Of a stretch of 64,000 nucleotides of DNA, positions 28,930 through 38,686 are shown piece by piece. The notes under the pieces were generated by a model. That model was not told where the DNA came from, did no database searches, and was given only the letters and a program-made list of their open reading frames with translations. Every line of letters starts with the position of its first letter. The stretch's first letter is position 1. Source of the stretch: Coemansia sp. RSA 487 (taxonomy: Eukaryota > Kickxellomycota > Kickxellomycetes > Kickxellales > Kickxellaceae); NCBI GenBank assembly GCA_027577595.1, contig JANBRJ010000002.1, positions 62,001-126,000 of the forward strand, read 5' to 3'. The position numbers and the translations under genes are program-made.

Positions 28930-31485
28930 ATGAGTGAGGAACTCGAAGCGCTGAATAGCCTGGAAGAGTTTATGGGCGAGCTCCCAGAGAAACTTGACAA
29001 GACACCGTACGACTATAACACGTATATTCGATGGATTGAGCTCTTGCGGAGAGTCGGCGATATTGAGTCGATGCGGGTTGCCAGGACGGCCATGTCCTCA
29101 AGGCTGGCTGTGCCCGAGGACGTTTGGACGGAATGGATACACGATGAAAGAAGTCGAGAGCCAGAAGACGGACTTGATGATGTTGCAAAGCTAACCAAGC
29201 TAAAGGACTTGTTTAGTGATGCAGTAAACGAGTACGCGTCGTCATCAATGTGGCAGAAATACATAGACTTTGTAAAGGAATTGGATGACAGCGGGCACAA
29301 TAGCGTGCGTGTTGCAGCGGGCGAGGTATTTGGCCATAGCGGCTTTGTGCTCGAGACTTTGGAGCAAGCGGCTTCTGCAACAAAGGCTCACTATCGTGAT
29401 AGCCAGGCTATTTGGCTGCAATACAAGAACCAGCTGGAACGTTGCATTGGTAAGGCATCAGAAAATGAAAGCGACAGGAACGGATTTGTTGACAAGTTGC
29501 AAACCGCCTTTCTCGAAAGGCTAGAGCAACCGCACACCGAAATCGAGGATACGTTCAACATGTACTCTGAATTTGTTACAAAGAACTTTGCAGACAGCGA
29601 GTATGAATCACGGATGGTATATGCAACTAAGATTGTTGGCAGTACTCGTACCAAATGCTCCAAGCGAGAATGGCTGGAGGACAACGTTAGCGCTTCTGGA
29701 GGCTCATGGTATGGATTCTCACTTTATATTGACAAGCTTTCTCGAGAAAAGCAGACGGATATTCAGGAAATATTCTGTCTTTTCGAGCGTGCACTTGTAC
29801 AAAACTACTGCTATCCTGAAGTCTGGGACGAATACATTACATTCGTTGCCTTCAGTTCGTCCAACGACTCTAGTGACGCTCTGCGAGTTGCCAGTAGAGC
29901 AATTCGAAACTGCCCCTGGTCAGGGAAGCTGTGGGCGCATCTTCTTTCTCTAACGTACGCCTGCCATGGCTACCAGTATGCCGTCGACATTTATAACAGT
30001 GCTGTTTCCACTCACGCGCTGGAGCACAGTATGCTGGAGTATTCTTATATTGCGATTGCCTTGATCAGTACTGAGCGTCAGGAATATCAAGCGAGCAAAA
30101 CTGAAACTGCCGATGCGGAGCAGCTGCTGAATGTATGCAATGGGTGTATTGATACCGCCTATAAGCTTGATACGTCCACTGCAGACCCGTTGTTGCGCTT
30201 AGAGCGCTGCTGCACTTTTATTGTTACTACATTGCTTTGCGACGAGACTGCAACAAGAAAGCTTTGGACTCGTATATGCAAGGCTCGCAGCAACTGTACC
30301 GAAGCATGGATTCTGTCAGCAGAGTTTGAACATATTCATGGTTCTATCCCCAATGCTAGAGGCGTGTACCACCACGCAGCGCAACGGAAGCTGGATAATC
30401 CAGAGCGGTTATTCGATGTCTGGCTAACGTTCGAGCATGTTTTTGGAGATCAGAGCGCTATAAACAAGGCGGAGCATTTCATCAACACACAGCGTCATTT
30501 GATCCTAAGAAGAACTGAACGTGAGGCTATCAATAATGGCACAGCTCCCTATGCCGCACCATGGGCTGGCGATACCGAAATATTAGCTGCTGCTGGTTCT
30601 TTAAAAAGGACACACAGTTCTGCTACTTATGATCCTACGCCAAATCTAGAGGCTGCGCAAGACACCACAGATACAGTAAGCTCACGTAACAGCAAAGAAG
30701 CAAGCTCAGCAAACCCTGCTGCAGCCGTGTTTGTTTCTAACTTGCCAACGTCGTACAAGGAGACGCAGCTGATAGAGCTTCTGGGTGGTGCTCGGTGTGT
30801 AGACAAAGTCGAGCTGTTGAGAGACCAGGATGGATCATTCCGTGGTCAGGCCAAAGTAGACTTGAAATCGACCAATGCGCTGGTTGCTGCCTTGGATAAA
30901 AATGGATTCCGGCTTGAGAATCAACATATTTCGATCCATATCTTCAAGAAACACTACCAGAGCACACGTCAGGTATCAGTGATGGTGAAAGGATTTTCGC
31001 CAGAAACGGGGAACAAAAAGATTGAGAACGTTGCAAAGGCTGCAGGTGGGTTTGTTCGTATACGCAGGAACCAGCAAGGCGATGTTGCACACGTTGTAAT
31101 GAGATCCATGGGTGACGCAGTTCGGGCTGCTTCAGCACTAAATGGATGTATAGTTGATGGCCATACCCTTGAAGCCGATATTCCCGATTTACCAGAAGAG
31201 AGCGATGTGTCATCGACAAAACCAGCAAAAGTGGCTACACAGAAGCAGCAAGGAACAGCACAAAATAGGACAACTACCAGCCTAATTCCAAGGAAAATGG
31301 CTGTGCCATCGCGCCGCCCTGCAAAGAGAGTCAAAATCGCAAAACCAAATGCAGATATCCTAGAGTCAACGCGCAAAGATATAGCAAATGAGCCCAAGGA
31401 CGGCTCACACACCAGCACAGAGCCATCTACGAGCAACAAAAAATCCAATGACGAATTCCGCCAGATGTTTCTGAAACATAACTAA
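28930..31485 (+). CDS. SART3: U4/U6 snRNP recycling factor SART3/Prp24-like (HAT repeats plus two RRMs)
   Basis: Nuclear factor of 851 residues that re-anneals U4 and U6 snRNAs after splicing. Residues ~1-530 are HAT/half-TPR repeats with recurring W-x-x-(Y/F) helices, as in SART3 and unlike the shorter budding-yeast Prp24. RRM1 begins near 596 (AAVFVSNLPTSY) and RRM2 near 680 (VSVMVKGFSP). The tail is Lys/Arg-rich with a nuclear-localisation-like RRPAKRVK, and the extreme C-terminus, NDEFRQMFLKHN, resembles the LSm-binding peptide conserved in SART3/Prp24. ATG 28930 chosen because MSEELEAL begins the helical region; the in-frame TTG at 28903 is unlikely. Single exon, convergent with LTA4H copy A (74 bp between stops). 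Confidence 0.9.
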   Translation: MSEELEALNSLEEFMGELPEKLDKTPYDYNTYIRWIELLRRVGDIESMRVARTAMSSRLAVPEDVWTEWIHDERSREPEDGLDDVAKLTKLKDLFSDAVNEYASSSMWQKYIDFVKELDDSGHNSVRVAAGEVFGHSGFVLETLEQAASATKAHYRDSQAIWLQYKNQLERCIGKASENESDRNGFVDKLQTAFLERLEQPHTEIEDTFNMYSEFVTKNFADSEYESRMVYATKIVGSTRTKCSKREWLEDNVSASGGSWYGFSLYIDKLSREKQTDIQEIFCLFERALVQNYCYPEVWDEYITFVAFSSSNDSSDALRVASRAIRNCPWSGKLWAHLLSLTYACHGYQYAVDIYNSAVSTHALEHSMLEYSYIAIALISTERQEYQASKTETADAEQLLNVCNGCIDTAYKLDTSTADPLLRLERCCTFIVTTLLCDETATRKLWTRICKARSNCTEAWILSAEFEHIHGSIPNARGVYHHAAQRKLDNPERLFDVWLTFEHVFGDQSAINKAEHFINTQRHLILRRTEREAINNGTAPYAAPWAGDTEILAAAGSLKRTHSSATYDPTPNLEAAQDTTDTVSSRNSKEASSANPAAAVFVSNLPTSYKETQLIELLGGARCVDKVELLRDQDGSFRGQAKVDLKSTNALVAALDKNGFRLENQHISIHIFKKHYQSTRQVSVMVKGFSPETGNKKIENVAKAAGGFVRIRRNQQGDVAHVVMRSMGDAVRAASALNGCIVDGHTLEADIPDLPEESDVSSTKPAKVATQKQQGTAQNRTTTSLIPRKMAVPSRRPAKRVKIAKPNADILESTRKDIANEPKDGSHTSTEPSTSNKKSNDEFRQMFLKHN

Positions 31486-31559
31486 CTTTAGCTAAAATCA
31501 GTATGTTTCTTATTCACAAGATCGAGCTAGCCTGAAAAAAAAACAAACCACCAAACACA

Positions 31560-33419
31560 TTATATTCCAAAATCGCCTGCCACCATGCGTGCACATATTG
31601 GATGGTAAGAGCTACGGCACGAACTGAATGTCTTGATAGCCAGGGAATTTCCCTTCTCTCCCGATGCAGCCATTGCACGATAGAGCGGGCGTGTGTATTT
31701 CATGCGTCCCTGCTCGGAAAGCATTGCAACAGTGCTATCAAATACATCCTCATAATGATTGGCAAGTGCAAGCATCAACCAGCTGAAGCGAACCTCGCAG
31801 TTGTGCGATGACGAAAGGCCGTAGATCCTGTCGAGGAAACCAAGCATTGCGTGTGGTGCATCCCCTTTGTCCTTGAGCGAGTTGAGGAAAATCACCTTTT
31901 GCTGTGTCAAAAGCGCGCTGAACTGCTGTGGTGGAAACTCATCCAACGAATACGCTGACTCTCGATTGGCCCACCACCTGTCAGCTAGCTCTGTAGCAAC
32001 ATGTTGAGGCTTTTCATCAAATTTGAACTCTACAGGAGGCATTCCAGGTCCTTTGAACCACGCATCCCAATTCACAGATTCGAGTTTCTTCTCAGCATCT
32101 CTATCGAGGTAGTGTTCAACGTACTTTTTAAGGAAGTCGTAAAAGTCGCCCGTGCCAATGGACTGCCCTTCAAACTTGCGGATATACATCTTTGATATGT
32201 GGCTCCAAATGACAGGATCAAACAGTTGCTCCAGGTAGTATATAAGCAGACTTCCCTTTTCATACGGGATTCTTGAATATGCATCGTCAGGATCAATCCC
32301 ATCCAGGTTGGGAACAAGCGCAGTCAGAGGGCTGTCTTTTCCATATAACTCAACATCATTCTTCAGGCTTCTGTATCCCAATGCAAGACTAAGCTGGCGC
32401 GCATCCTCGCCGCTGAGGCGTGAAACGATCTTGCGCTCAAAGTAGGTGGTCCAGCCCTCGTTCAGCCAAAAGTGCTCCCAGTTCTTGGCTGTCACCAGAT
32501 TCCCCGACCAGCTGTGCGCAATCTCGTGCGCAATGACGTCTGTTAGCGAGCGGTCGCTGGCAAGAAGCGTAGGCGTGACAAACGTCAGGCAGGGGTTCTC
32601 CATGCCTCCGTAGGGGAACGACGGCGGCAGAACAAGAAGATCATAGCGGCCCCACTGGTACGGCGTGATAAGCTCCTCTGCGGTCTGCAGGGTCTTTTCC
32701 ATCTCTGCAAACTCCCATGCACATGCGTCGATTGTCTCCGGCTCTGACCATACTGCGCAGCGGTCGCTAATCTTTGCTGTTGCAAGGTTTCCAACCACCA
32801 GAGCCACTAGGTACGACGGAATCGTTGTCTTTTGCTCGAAGTTAAACACCGTAAAGTCACCGCTATCACTCTCGCTGCTGCTGGTGGCAATGGCGCTCAT
32901 CAGCGCAGTAAGCGGCTTGGGCACACGGATGCTGGCTGAGTAAGATATCTTCACCGACGGGCTGTCCTGGCATGGAAAGAGGCTACGGGCATAAATTGGC
33001 TGGCATTGCGTGAACAGATAAGGGTGCTTCTTGCCAAGCGTCTGCTCAGGGCTCAGAAATTGTATAGCACAGCCAGCCTTCGTTGTGGTATATTCGATGC
33101 GGATAGCGAAGTGATCTCCCGATCGGGCATTGGCAAAGGGCACTGACAGTGCGCTGCCAAAAACGGCATGTGGGTCAGAGATCTTGCTTTCAACCTGAAC
33201 AAATTCTGTGCCGCGTTTAGTCCACACATGTTTAATGTCAAGGTGATTCGTGTCAAAGACAACAGCGTCTACATTGTCTTTGAGAACGCGGCCACTAATC
33301 AGCGCACTTCCTGAAAGATTCGAGGCATTAAAGTCGACAGTCAAGTCTAAGTGAACATGGTCAGTGGTCGTCTCCTCCAGGTTTGCATACGAATTAACAT
33401 CAATTTTGGACACTTGCAT
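31560..33419 (-). CDS. LTA4H: Leukotriene A4 hydrolase/aminopeptidase, copy A
   Basis: M1-family zinc aminopeptidase with epoxide-hydrolase-type architecture, 619 residues from ATG 33419. The substrate-binding motif is YGGMENP. The zinc site HEIAH is at ~298-302, with the third ligand E in LNEGW about 18 residues later. The C-terminal helical domain contains RMKYTRPLYR, whose basic residues match the LTA4H carboxylate-binding pair, and the protein ends CARMVAGDFGI. Catalytic residues are intact. Bases 32428-32992 (residues ~143-331) are almost identical in DNA to 54705-55269 in copy B, while the rest is clearly diverged, so a conversion tract covers the active site. Copy A ends less canonically than copy B, whose tail reads CARMVEKDLGL. 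Yeast relatives cleave di- and tripeptides; epoxide hydrolysis is uncertain. Confidence 0.95.
   Translation of the reverse strand: MQVSKIDVNSYANLEETTTDHVHLDLTVDFNASNLSGSALISGRVLKDNVDAVVFDTNHLDIKHVWTKRGTEFVQVESKISDPHAVFGSALSVPFANARSGDHFAIRIEYTTTKAGCAIQFLSPEQTLGKKHPYLFTQCQPIYARSLFPCQDSPSVKISYSASIRVPKPLTALMSAIATSSSESDSGDFTVFNFEQKTTIPSYLVALVVGNLATAKISDRCAVWSEPETIDACAWEFAEMEKTLQTAEELITPYQWGRYDLLVLPPSFPYGGMENPCLTFVTPTLLASDRSLTDVIAHEIAHSWSGNLVTAKNWEHFWLNEGWTTYFERKIVSRLSGEDARQLSLALGYRSLKNDVELYGKDSPLTALVPNLDGIDPDDAYSRIPYEKGSLLIYYLEQLFDPVIWSHISKMYIRKFEGQSIGTGDFYDFLKKYVEHYLDRDAEKKLESVNWDAWFKGPGMPPVEFKFDEKPQHVATELADRWWANRESAYSLDEFPPQQFSALLTQQKVIFLNSLKDKGDAPHAMLGFLDRIYGLSSSHNCEVRFSWLMLALANHYEDVFDSTVAMLSEQGRMKYTRPLYRAMAASGEKGNSLAIKTFSSCRSSYHPICARMVAGDFGI
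32428..32992. repeat. Conversion tract, copy A of a 565-bp near-identical block
   Basis: Aligned by eye to 54705-55269 at a constant offset of 22,277. I count five differences: one near 32568, three around 32610-32613 and one near 32633. From there to 32992 the copies are identical. Identity stops abruptly at both ends: GGGCATAAATT here versus GGGCATGGATT in the other copy on the right, and substitutions begin every few bases on the left. It lies inside LTA4H copy A. Confidence 0.9.
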
Positions 33420-33523
33420 TTTAGTAAAGTGGCGGAAAGGTAAGATTATATTAATTATAACTAAGCCAAAAAATGAAACACAAGAAAGGGGCAGATGTTT
33501 GAATTCAAAATCAAATGACGTGT

Positions 33524-34071
33524 TCACCAAACACTGCACTGATCAACAAGCTCATTGATCGCATCAATCGTTCTTGTACAGGCATCCAGATTGCTCGGCT
33601 CGCTGTTTCCAGCTTCGTGTTCGGAGGCTGGCAACCTGTATTCACGAGGGAGTTTTAGGCCGATGCCAAGCACAACTGGGCGTGCGTCATTGGGGCTTTG
33701 TTTGCATTTGCGTTGCGCAATATGAATCGCGCAGATCTGGTACAAGGATGTGACACTAGAGGCGGCTCCTGGATTGCCCAAGAGGAATTTAATATCAACT
33801 GGAGTATCAGTGCTGCTGGAGAGGTGATCAACTATTGACTCTGCATCGTTGAACGGGTTTTCTGAGCCTCCATCATGTCCTTGTTTAGAAAGCGATGCTG
33901 CCACGGCATGTAGTATGCTGCCAACAGAGGGAAGCTGGGACACAAGAACAACAACGCAGTTTGAAAATCCAAGCACAGCTACGTCTGTGTGTATTCCGTC
34001 GATAGCACCAGCGGCAACCTTTGTTGCAACCGGAAAGGAAATACGCGTAAGCTGTTGCTGATCTAGATCCA
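33524..34071 (-). CDS. PSMG3: Proteasome assembly chaperone 3-like protein
   Basis: Protein of 182 residues from ATG 34071. Matches to PSMG3/PAC3: an N-terminal strand pair (RISFPVATKVAAGAIDGIHT, then SNCVVVLVSQLPSVGSIL), a central DIKFLLGNPGA corresponding to the human TKVLLGQDEP region, ICAIHIAQRK, RPVVLGIGLK, and a C-terminal helix with INELVDQCSVW resembling the human end VIRVCQVW. PAC3 pairs with PAC4 to build the alpha ring of the 20S proteasome. The loop around residues 65-85 is longer than in human. A TTG 55 bp upstream is in frame but poorly supported. It lies 104 bp upstream of LTA4H copy A on the same strand and is divergent to the next gene. No PAC4 partner is recognisable in the window. 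Confidence 0.78.
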
Positions 34072-34452
34072 TTGTTGTCGTAGCAGCCTTCAATGATGTG
34101 GAACCAGCCCTAGTTCTGCTCAACACAAAATAACGCTAGCGCAACAAAAATGAAACAGAAAGCTAAAAAAAAAACAAAGTAAACATTCGAAAGCAAAAAA
34201 GAAAGAGTATCCTGTTGATGGCATCAACATTAATGCAAACCTCAAGAAAATACAAACTGCGGATGAATCGTGTAAAGTGCTGGCTTCAACCTTCTCTTTT
34301 GTTTCTTTATTGCTTTACTGAAAGTTTTTTTGCTACATATTTCCAGAGCGTTTTATTCTTGTTTTTTCCTGCTGTTGTTTATTACTTATCAGCATTGTGC
34401 TTCACGCTGTCTATACACCATACACCATTTGCTGTCTGGTCAAACGAATGAA
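34072..34452. other. Divergent promoter region between PSMG3 and the 551-aa protein
   Basis: About 380 bp with A-rich runs on the PSMG3 side and T-rich runs on the other. An upstream ATG at 34448 lies five bases before the main ATG in a different frame and would read 10 codons to a TAA at 34478, so it could reduce initiation at the main start. No other feature seen. Confidence 0.5.
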
Positions 34453-36108
34453 ATGCCTTGCGATTCATCATATAGTATAAAGACCGACGATGATCGCGTT
34501 GTGCTTACCGTTGAACAACATGATATTGGCACTGGTATGGATAGGTACAAGGCCACAAATAATAGCCAACAGCAAGAAATAGGGCCAGCCCAGCCTGATT
34601 CTACCTACAAAGGTGTTTATCACCATCCATGGGACGCGATACTCCCCCATCCTGCCTCCTTGTCTTGTTCAACACACACAACACCGCAAGAAGCACTATC
34701 TGACAATGAATGCAATGGTAGCAGACATCCAACATCCCAATGTACAGCAATAGACACTGCCACCGAGCCAACACCCACGGCTGGAAACGCATACAACGTG
34801 CCTACAGATATACCCATGGGCGATAGTATAGTAGATGAAATAACCACGCAAGGACTGTTTGACGGATTGGATGAACTTTATGATTTTAACGATTCTCGAC
34901 CTGAACAGCGCCCCCAGCTTGCAAATAGCTCAGTTGATACAGACAAGGCAGACCAGAGCAGCCCGAAACACAGCACACCAGAAGTTGGTATGCAAAGCAC
35001 AATAGCATCCATCCAGAATCTCAATAGCTCTACAGACTCACAAAACTCACACACCGCTATTCTTGCCTCACAGCCCCTCCACAAAAACAGCAGCAGGCCG
35101 AATGCAAGTGCCAGAACGTATAAACATATATCCCTGGGGGATGAGCCCGACATAAACGACATACTCAGTGCCTTGGATGAGGAGGGCCTTGCTGATATGA
35201 GTGATGACGCTGCCAACAAGATAATAGACACTCTGGGAGGATTTTCTACAGCACGGCCGAGCAGCAGCAAAGATAATGTCAACAGCAAAATAATGGGCAA
35301 AGTCGATGGCCCTGGGAACAAGCCTCAAGAAAATGGCTGCCACGAGATAGAAGAGCTGACGGACATGAGCGATACAGAAGCACAATGTATAATCGGCGAT
35401 CTGGGTGGGTTTGCAAAGCCCAAGGTACATATCAAGGACAGTGCCAACTCTATGGCCAAGCACAAATCTTTCGAGCGCAAACCAAGTAAGGACATGCACC
35501 AACAACCACAATCGCCCTCCGCGTTGTCCACATCTTGTGTCGCTGATCGTATGTCTAGTGACGTTGACGAGTCAGTTACACAGAAGACTTCAAACCCTTT
35601 CCCATCCAAGAAAGACGTTTTATCGGCGAGGAGGGCATTGCGGATGGACGGTGGCAAAACAATGACGATCTCATTTAACACTCCCACAAAGCTAAACGGA
35701 CTCGAACAACCAGCCCAGGGCGGATCGAGACCCCAGAATCAGCTTAGATTCAAATCGCCTAGCCTAAAGCGTCCTGCGGTCCGGTCTCAATTTAGCTCAC
35801 CTTCAAAGCGCCTTTTCATAAGCAAAGACATTGCTTATAATGACAGTGCCAACACCACAGGCGCACTTCGAAAGTCACCAGCCCGCTTGCTCCAGTTTTC
35901 AAAGCCATTCCGATCGCCAGCTAGAATAGCTAATTTGGGGTCGGTGAGCTTGCCCCAGAACCCAGGTTCTTCTATAGAGCAACGGCCGCCACCGCAATTA
36001 CCACCTGCCATCAGAAAAGAATCGATTAAACCTGATGAAAGGGTGCTGATGGGCACACCCTCATGCTCCATCAAACAGAACTCGGACGAAGCTGCTGATA
36101 TGTTGTGA
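34453..36108 (+). CDS. Unidentified 551-aa S/T-P-rich protein with a two-unit internal repeat
   Basis: I do not recognise a family. The frame from ATG 34453 is open and coding-like but mostly low in complexity (Ser, Asn, Asp, Thr, Pro). Two related units occur: residues ~245-275 with LADMSDDAANKIIDTLGGFS, continuing TARPSSSKDN, and residues ~301-330 with LTDMSDTEAQCIIGDLGGFA, continuing KPKVHIKDSAN. Each is an acidic helix followed by LGGF. A related acidic segment, LFDGLDELYDFNDS, lies earlier. The C-terminal third is basic and carries four SP-(S/A)-(K/R)-type sites near residues 434, 449, 475 and 487 (FKSPSLKRP, FSSPSKRLF, RKSPARL, FRSPARI), which fit CDK consensus. GFSTA in unit one recalls the FxTA core of BRCA2 BRC repeats, but unit two lacks it. 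A nuclear, cell-cycle-regulated role is inference only. Confidence 0.7.
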   Translation: MPCDSSYSIKTDDDRVVLTVEQHDIGTGMDRYKATNNSQQQEIGPAQPDSTYKGVYHHPWDAILPHPASLSCSTHTTPQEALSDNECNGSRHPTSQCTAIDTATEPTPTAGNAYNVPTDIPMGDSIVDEITTQGLFDGLDELYDFNDSRPEQRPQLANSSVDTDKADQSSPKHSTPEVGMQSTIASIQNLNSSTDSQNSHTAILASQPLHKNSSRPNASARTYKHISLGDEPDINDILSALDEEGLADMSDDAANKIIDTLGGFSTARPSSSKDNVNSKIMGKVDGPGNKPQENGCHEIEELTDMSDTEAQCIIGDLGGFAKPKVHIKDSANSMAKHKSFERKPSKDMHQQPQSPSALSTSCVADRMSSDVDESVTQKTSNPFPSKKDVLSARRALRMDGGKTMTISFNTPTKLNGLEQPAQGGSRPQNQLRFKSPSLKRPAVRSQFSSPSKRLFISKDIAYNDSANTTGALRKSPARLLQFSKPFRSPARIANLGSVSLPQNPGSSIEQRPPPQLPPAIRKESIKPDERVLMGTPSCSIKQNSDEAADML

Positions 36109-36392
36109 TTTTTGATCTATTTTGTTTCCTTTCATTTGGTGTGGCTTTCTATAAAGCAAAACTCATCATCTACGATTCAATTAGCAGTCAAGCAGTGCTA
36201 GTGCCCAAGATACCAGGCATTCACCTGGGACGCATCTATCCATCCATCCATAGCGGATACAGTGCTTGATCCATTGCTTTGGTTATAACATTGGTCATTT
36301 TTTCCCAATTTTTATGCACTCTAATGTATTCGCTACTTTGCACGTTAAAAATGATATATATTTTTAGCAAGGTCTGCACTCGAACGAGATGT

Positions 36393-36731
36393 TTAGCCTA
36401 GGAAGTTTGCAACAATAAAGTGAAGTATGATATGACAGAGTACAAACTCGGCAAACGCTCCCTCTGAAGATCCTGAGAACTGGGACGAATTTTTCGGGTT
36501 TGTTTTGATGCGAAGGTTAGCAGCAAAGACAAAGCATGCGACTGCGGAGCCAAATCCAGCGAGGAACGCATTGTAAGGAAAAGTACTCACAAGAGCGCAG
36601 TATGCGAATTGAACTATGCCGACCATAACGCAGAAGACCATATATGTGTCGATAACCTTGAGCCGCTGCGGTGTCTTTTCCGTATAGCTGCGAGCAAGCT
36701 TGCAAATAACATTGGTCATACTCGCAGACAT
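36393..36731 (-). CDS. OST2: Oligosaccharyltransferase subunit DAD1/Ost2
   Basis: Small integral ER membrane subunit of the oligosaccharyltransferase complex, which transfers the dolichol-linked glycan to Asn-X-Ser/Thr in the lumen. 112 residues. Landmarks: RLKVIDTYMVFCVMVGIVQF (first membrane helix), FPYNAFLAGFGSAVACFVFA (second helix), LRIKTNP, and the C-terminal EFVLCHIILHFIVANFLG that is nearly invariant in DAD1. ATG 36731. Single exon, divergent to the WHI2-like gene. Length equals human DAD1 (113). Confidence 0.96.
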   Translation of the reverse strand: MSASMTNVICKLARSYTEKTPQRLKVIDTYMVFCVMVGIVQFAYCALVSTFPYNAFLAGFGSAVACFVFAANLRIKTNPKNSSQFSGSSEGAFAEFVLCHIILHFIVANFLG

Positions 36732-37216
36732 TTTGCAGCTACCAAAACCGACAAAAAATAAAGAGATGACAAAATTAGCGTGTCAGAGGTAGGCTAGCAA
36801 AGAAGAAATATGGTTCGCGCTGATTAGAATACAATTTTGTTTTTAAAAAACGAGGACCCAAAAAGATCCTATTATTTAGAAAGGAAGTTTGTGTAAGACA
36901 GGTGTTGCAGTTTGCAAGAGAAGGCAATCGATACACAGTATTCAAGAAAAAAAAGCAGGAAAAGGAGGCGGCGGCAGCTGAATTGTGAGGTGGCGGAACA
37001 TCTTTTGTTGATATTTTCTCAGGGGGAGGAGTGAAAATGTTAAAAGGTGTTTTTAAAGATTCCCCTCTTCTTTGTCTGCCTTTCTTTTGCCATCTTTCAT
37101 TTCCAACACATACTTTCCACCTCCCCCTCTTTTCTCCATTTCTGCCAACGCTTGCACACAAACGCATACTGTTATTTCTTTCTTTCCTCCCACCTATTCT
37201 TTCTCTATCGAGCGCA
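36732..37216. other. Divergent promoter region between DAD1/OST2 and the WHI2-like gene
   Basis: About 485 bp. The right part (37050-37210) is strongly pyrimidine-rich on the plus strand, with many TTTCT/CTTTC runs, typical of fungal leaders. No gene seen. Confidence 0.5.
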
Positions 37217-38686
37217 ATGGCGGAATCTATCATCACGTCTGTAACCCAGCAAACCGCATTTCCCCGGCCCCATGGAGATTCGGTTAGCGATTTTTTACCC
37301 TCGCAAATAACATTGAATGTCCGCGGGAGGCACTTTGTTATTGACCGCGAGACACTCAACCACTTGCCCGACTCTCTGCTCAACACGATGTTTCCGAACG
37401 GCATGCACCATATAGGCAGGAGCGGCTACGGTTACGGCGCTGGCGATTACCCCTACTATCGCAGCGATTCTGACGAAGAGAGCGGACCTACCTGGGTGGA
37501 CTTTGATCCCGATATGCTGGAGTATGTTCTTCGTACGTACGGCGAAACACTCGAGTGCGACCTGCTTGCCTCAAGCAAAGCCTCGCAGCAAAACAGCGAC
37601 GGTGCTCGCCTCCCCGAAGGCGCATCGGCCGAGCAAAAGGCCGATAACGGGAACGATGAGGGCGACGAGCCCAGGCCGAATAGAAACGGCGATGGTGCTG
37701 GCAGCCAAGGGGCTGAGTCTGGGCAGAGCAAGACTAGCACCGGCCGTGATGGTAGTGGTGCGCAGGAAGACGGTGGAAATCCTTCAAGTGCCTCTGAGGA
37801 TGCGCCAGGATGGCTTAACTACGCCAGTGACGGCAAGGCCAATCTTGTGGTGGGTAGCAGCACCGGTGACAAAGCCCCAGCACCCGCCTCTGCAAATACT
37901 TCTGCCCCTGCGAGCGGCGAAGCAAAGAACGACAGCCTGTCTGCGTTTACGGATACCGGCTCTCATGTCAACAACAGCAGCAGCGGGGCTACGCAGAGCA
38001 CGTCATCCTCTGCCGTGCTCAACTACATGCGTTTTGTTGCTGATGCTGCATCACATGCGAATAGCAACCCTCAAGCCAGGGCCGAGCCGCAGATGCCAGT
38101 GGAAACGGGGGTGGTGTACTATGACCGCAATCCCCTTGTTGTTTTGCGCGAAGAGCTGGACTACTTTGTTGTGCCATCCTCCGGGCGAACAAAGGGCGAC
38201 ATAAGCGATGTTGAGAGCTTTACCCTTAATATGGCAAAGACTCGCTGTGGAGAATTGCTTGTCGAGGATGACAGCGTCTTCGAGCCGCTAGAAAGGACAA
38301 TGCAGCGCAATCTTGAAAAGTGGAGGAACAAGATAAACACAGAGGGTGCCTCTGACGAGGCACAGGCTCTCCAGTCCGCAAGCGTCATTGAACAGCAGCT
38401 AATAGACATGCTCTGCCTAGCGGGTTTTCCTCGCGATGCGAGATGGGGCTGCCGCCGTACTGAGCCTTCAAGGACCTCTGTGACCAGCTTGCTCACTGTG
38501 CCCCTTGACGAGTCCGCAGACCAGTCGCGTATGATTGCCGCGCAAAAGCTTTTACTCTTTTACAAAAAGCCAGCAAGAAAGTGCTGGTGGGAGGGCGAAG
38601 ATGTCAATGCTGGTGACAATGAGCACAAAATTGATCTGAAGCTATGGTGCAGAAGAACATGGACGCTAGAGCTGGTTCTCATTTAG
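37217..38686 (+). CDS. WHI2: BTB/POZ-domain protein, WHI2-like
   Basis: Protein of 489 residues. The N-terminal BTB/T1-type fold is ITLNVRGRHFVIDRETLNHL, PDSLLNTMFPNG, with VDFDPDMLEYVLRTYGE after a short acidic insert. The middle, ~120-290, is low in complexity with Ser, Gly, Ala and Asp. The C-terminal part resumes with VVLREELDYFVVPS, a hallmark of the Whi2/KCTD-like group, and ends with KLLLFYKKPARKCWWEG and a Trp-rich stretch. In budding yeast Whi2 with Psr phosphatases controls the general stress response and TORC1 under amino-acid limitation; that role is inferred here. ATG 37217 chosen because it begins the conserved region; an in-frame GTG at 37031 lies in the pyrimidine-rich leader. 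Single exon. Confidence 0.8.
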   Translation: MAESIITSVTQQTAFPRPHGDSVSDFLPSQITLNVRGRHFVIDRETLNHLPDSLLNTMFPNGMHHIGRSGYGYGAGDYPYYRSDSDEESGPTWVDFDPDMLEYVLRTYGETLECDLLASSKASQQNSDGARLPEGASAEQKADNGNDEGDEPRPNRNGDGAGSQGAESGQSKTSTGRDGSGAQEDGGNPSSASEDAPGWLNYASDGKANLVVGSSTGDKAPAPASANTSAPASGEAKNDSLSAFTDTGSHVNNSSSGATQSTSSSAVLNYMRFVADAASHANSNPQARAEPQMPVETGVVYYDRNPLVVLREELDYFVVPSSGRTKGDISDVESFTLNMAKTRCGELLVEDDSVFEPLERTMQRNLEKWRNKINTEGASDEAQALQSASVIEQQLIDMLCLAGFPRDARWGCRRTEPSRTSVTSLLTVPLDESADQSRMIAAQKLLLFYKKPARKCWWEGEDVNAGDNEHKIDLKLWCRRTWTLELVLI

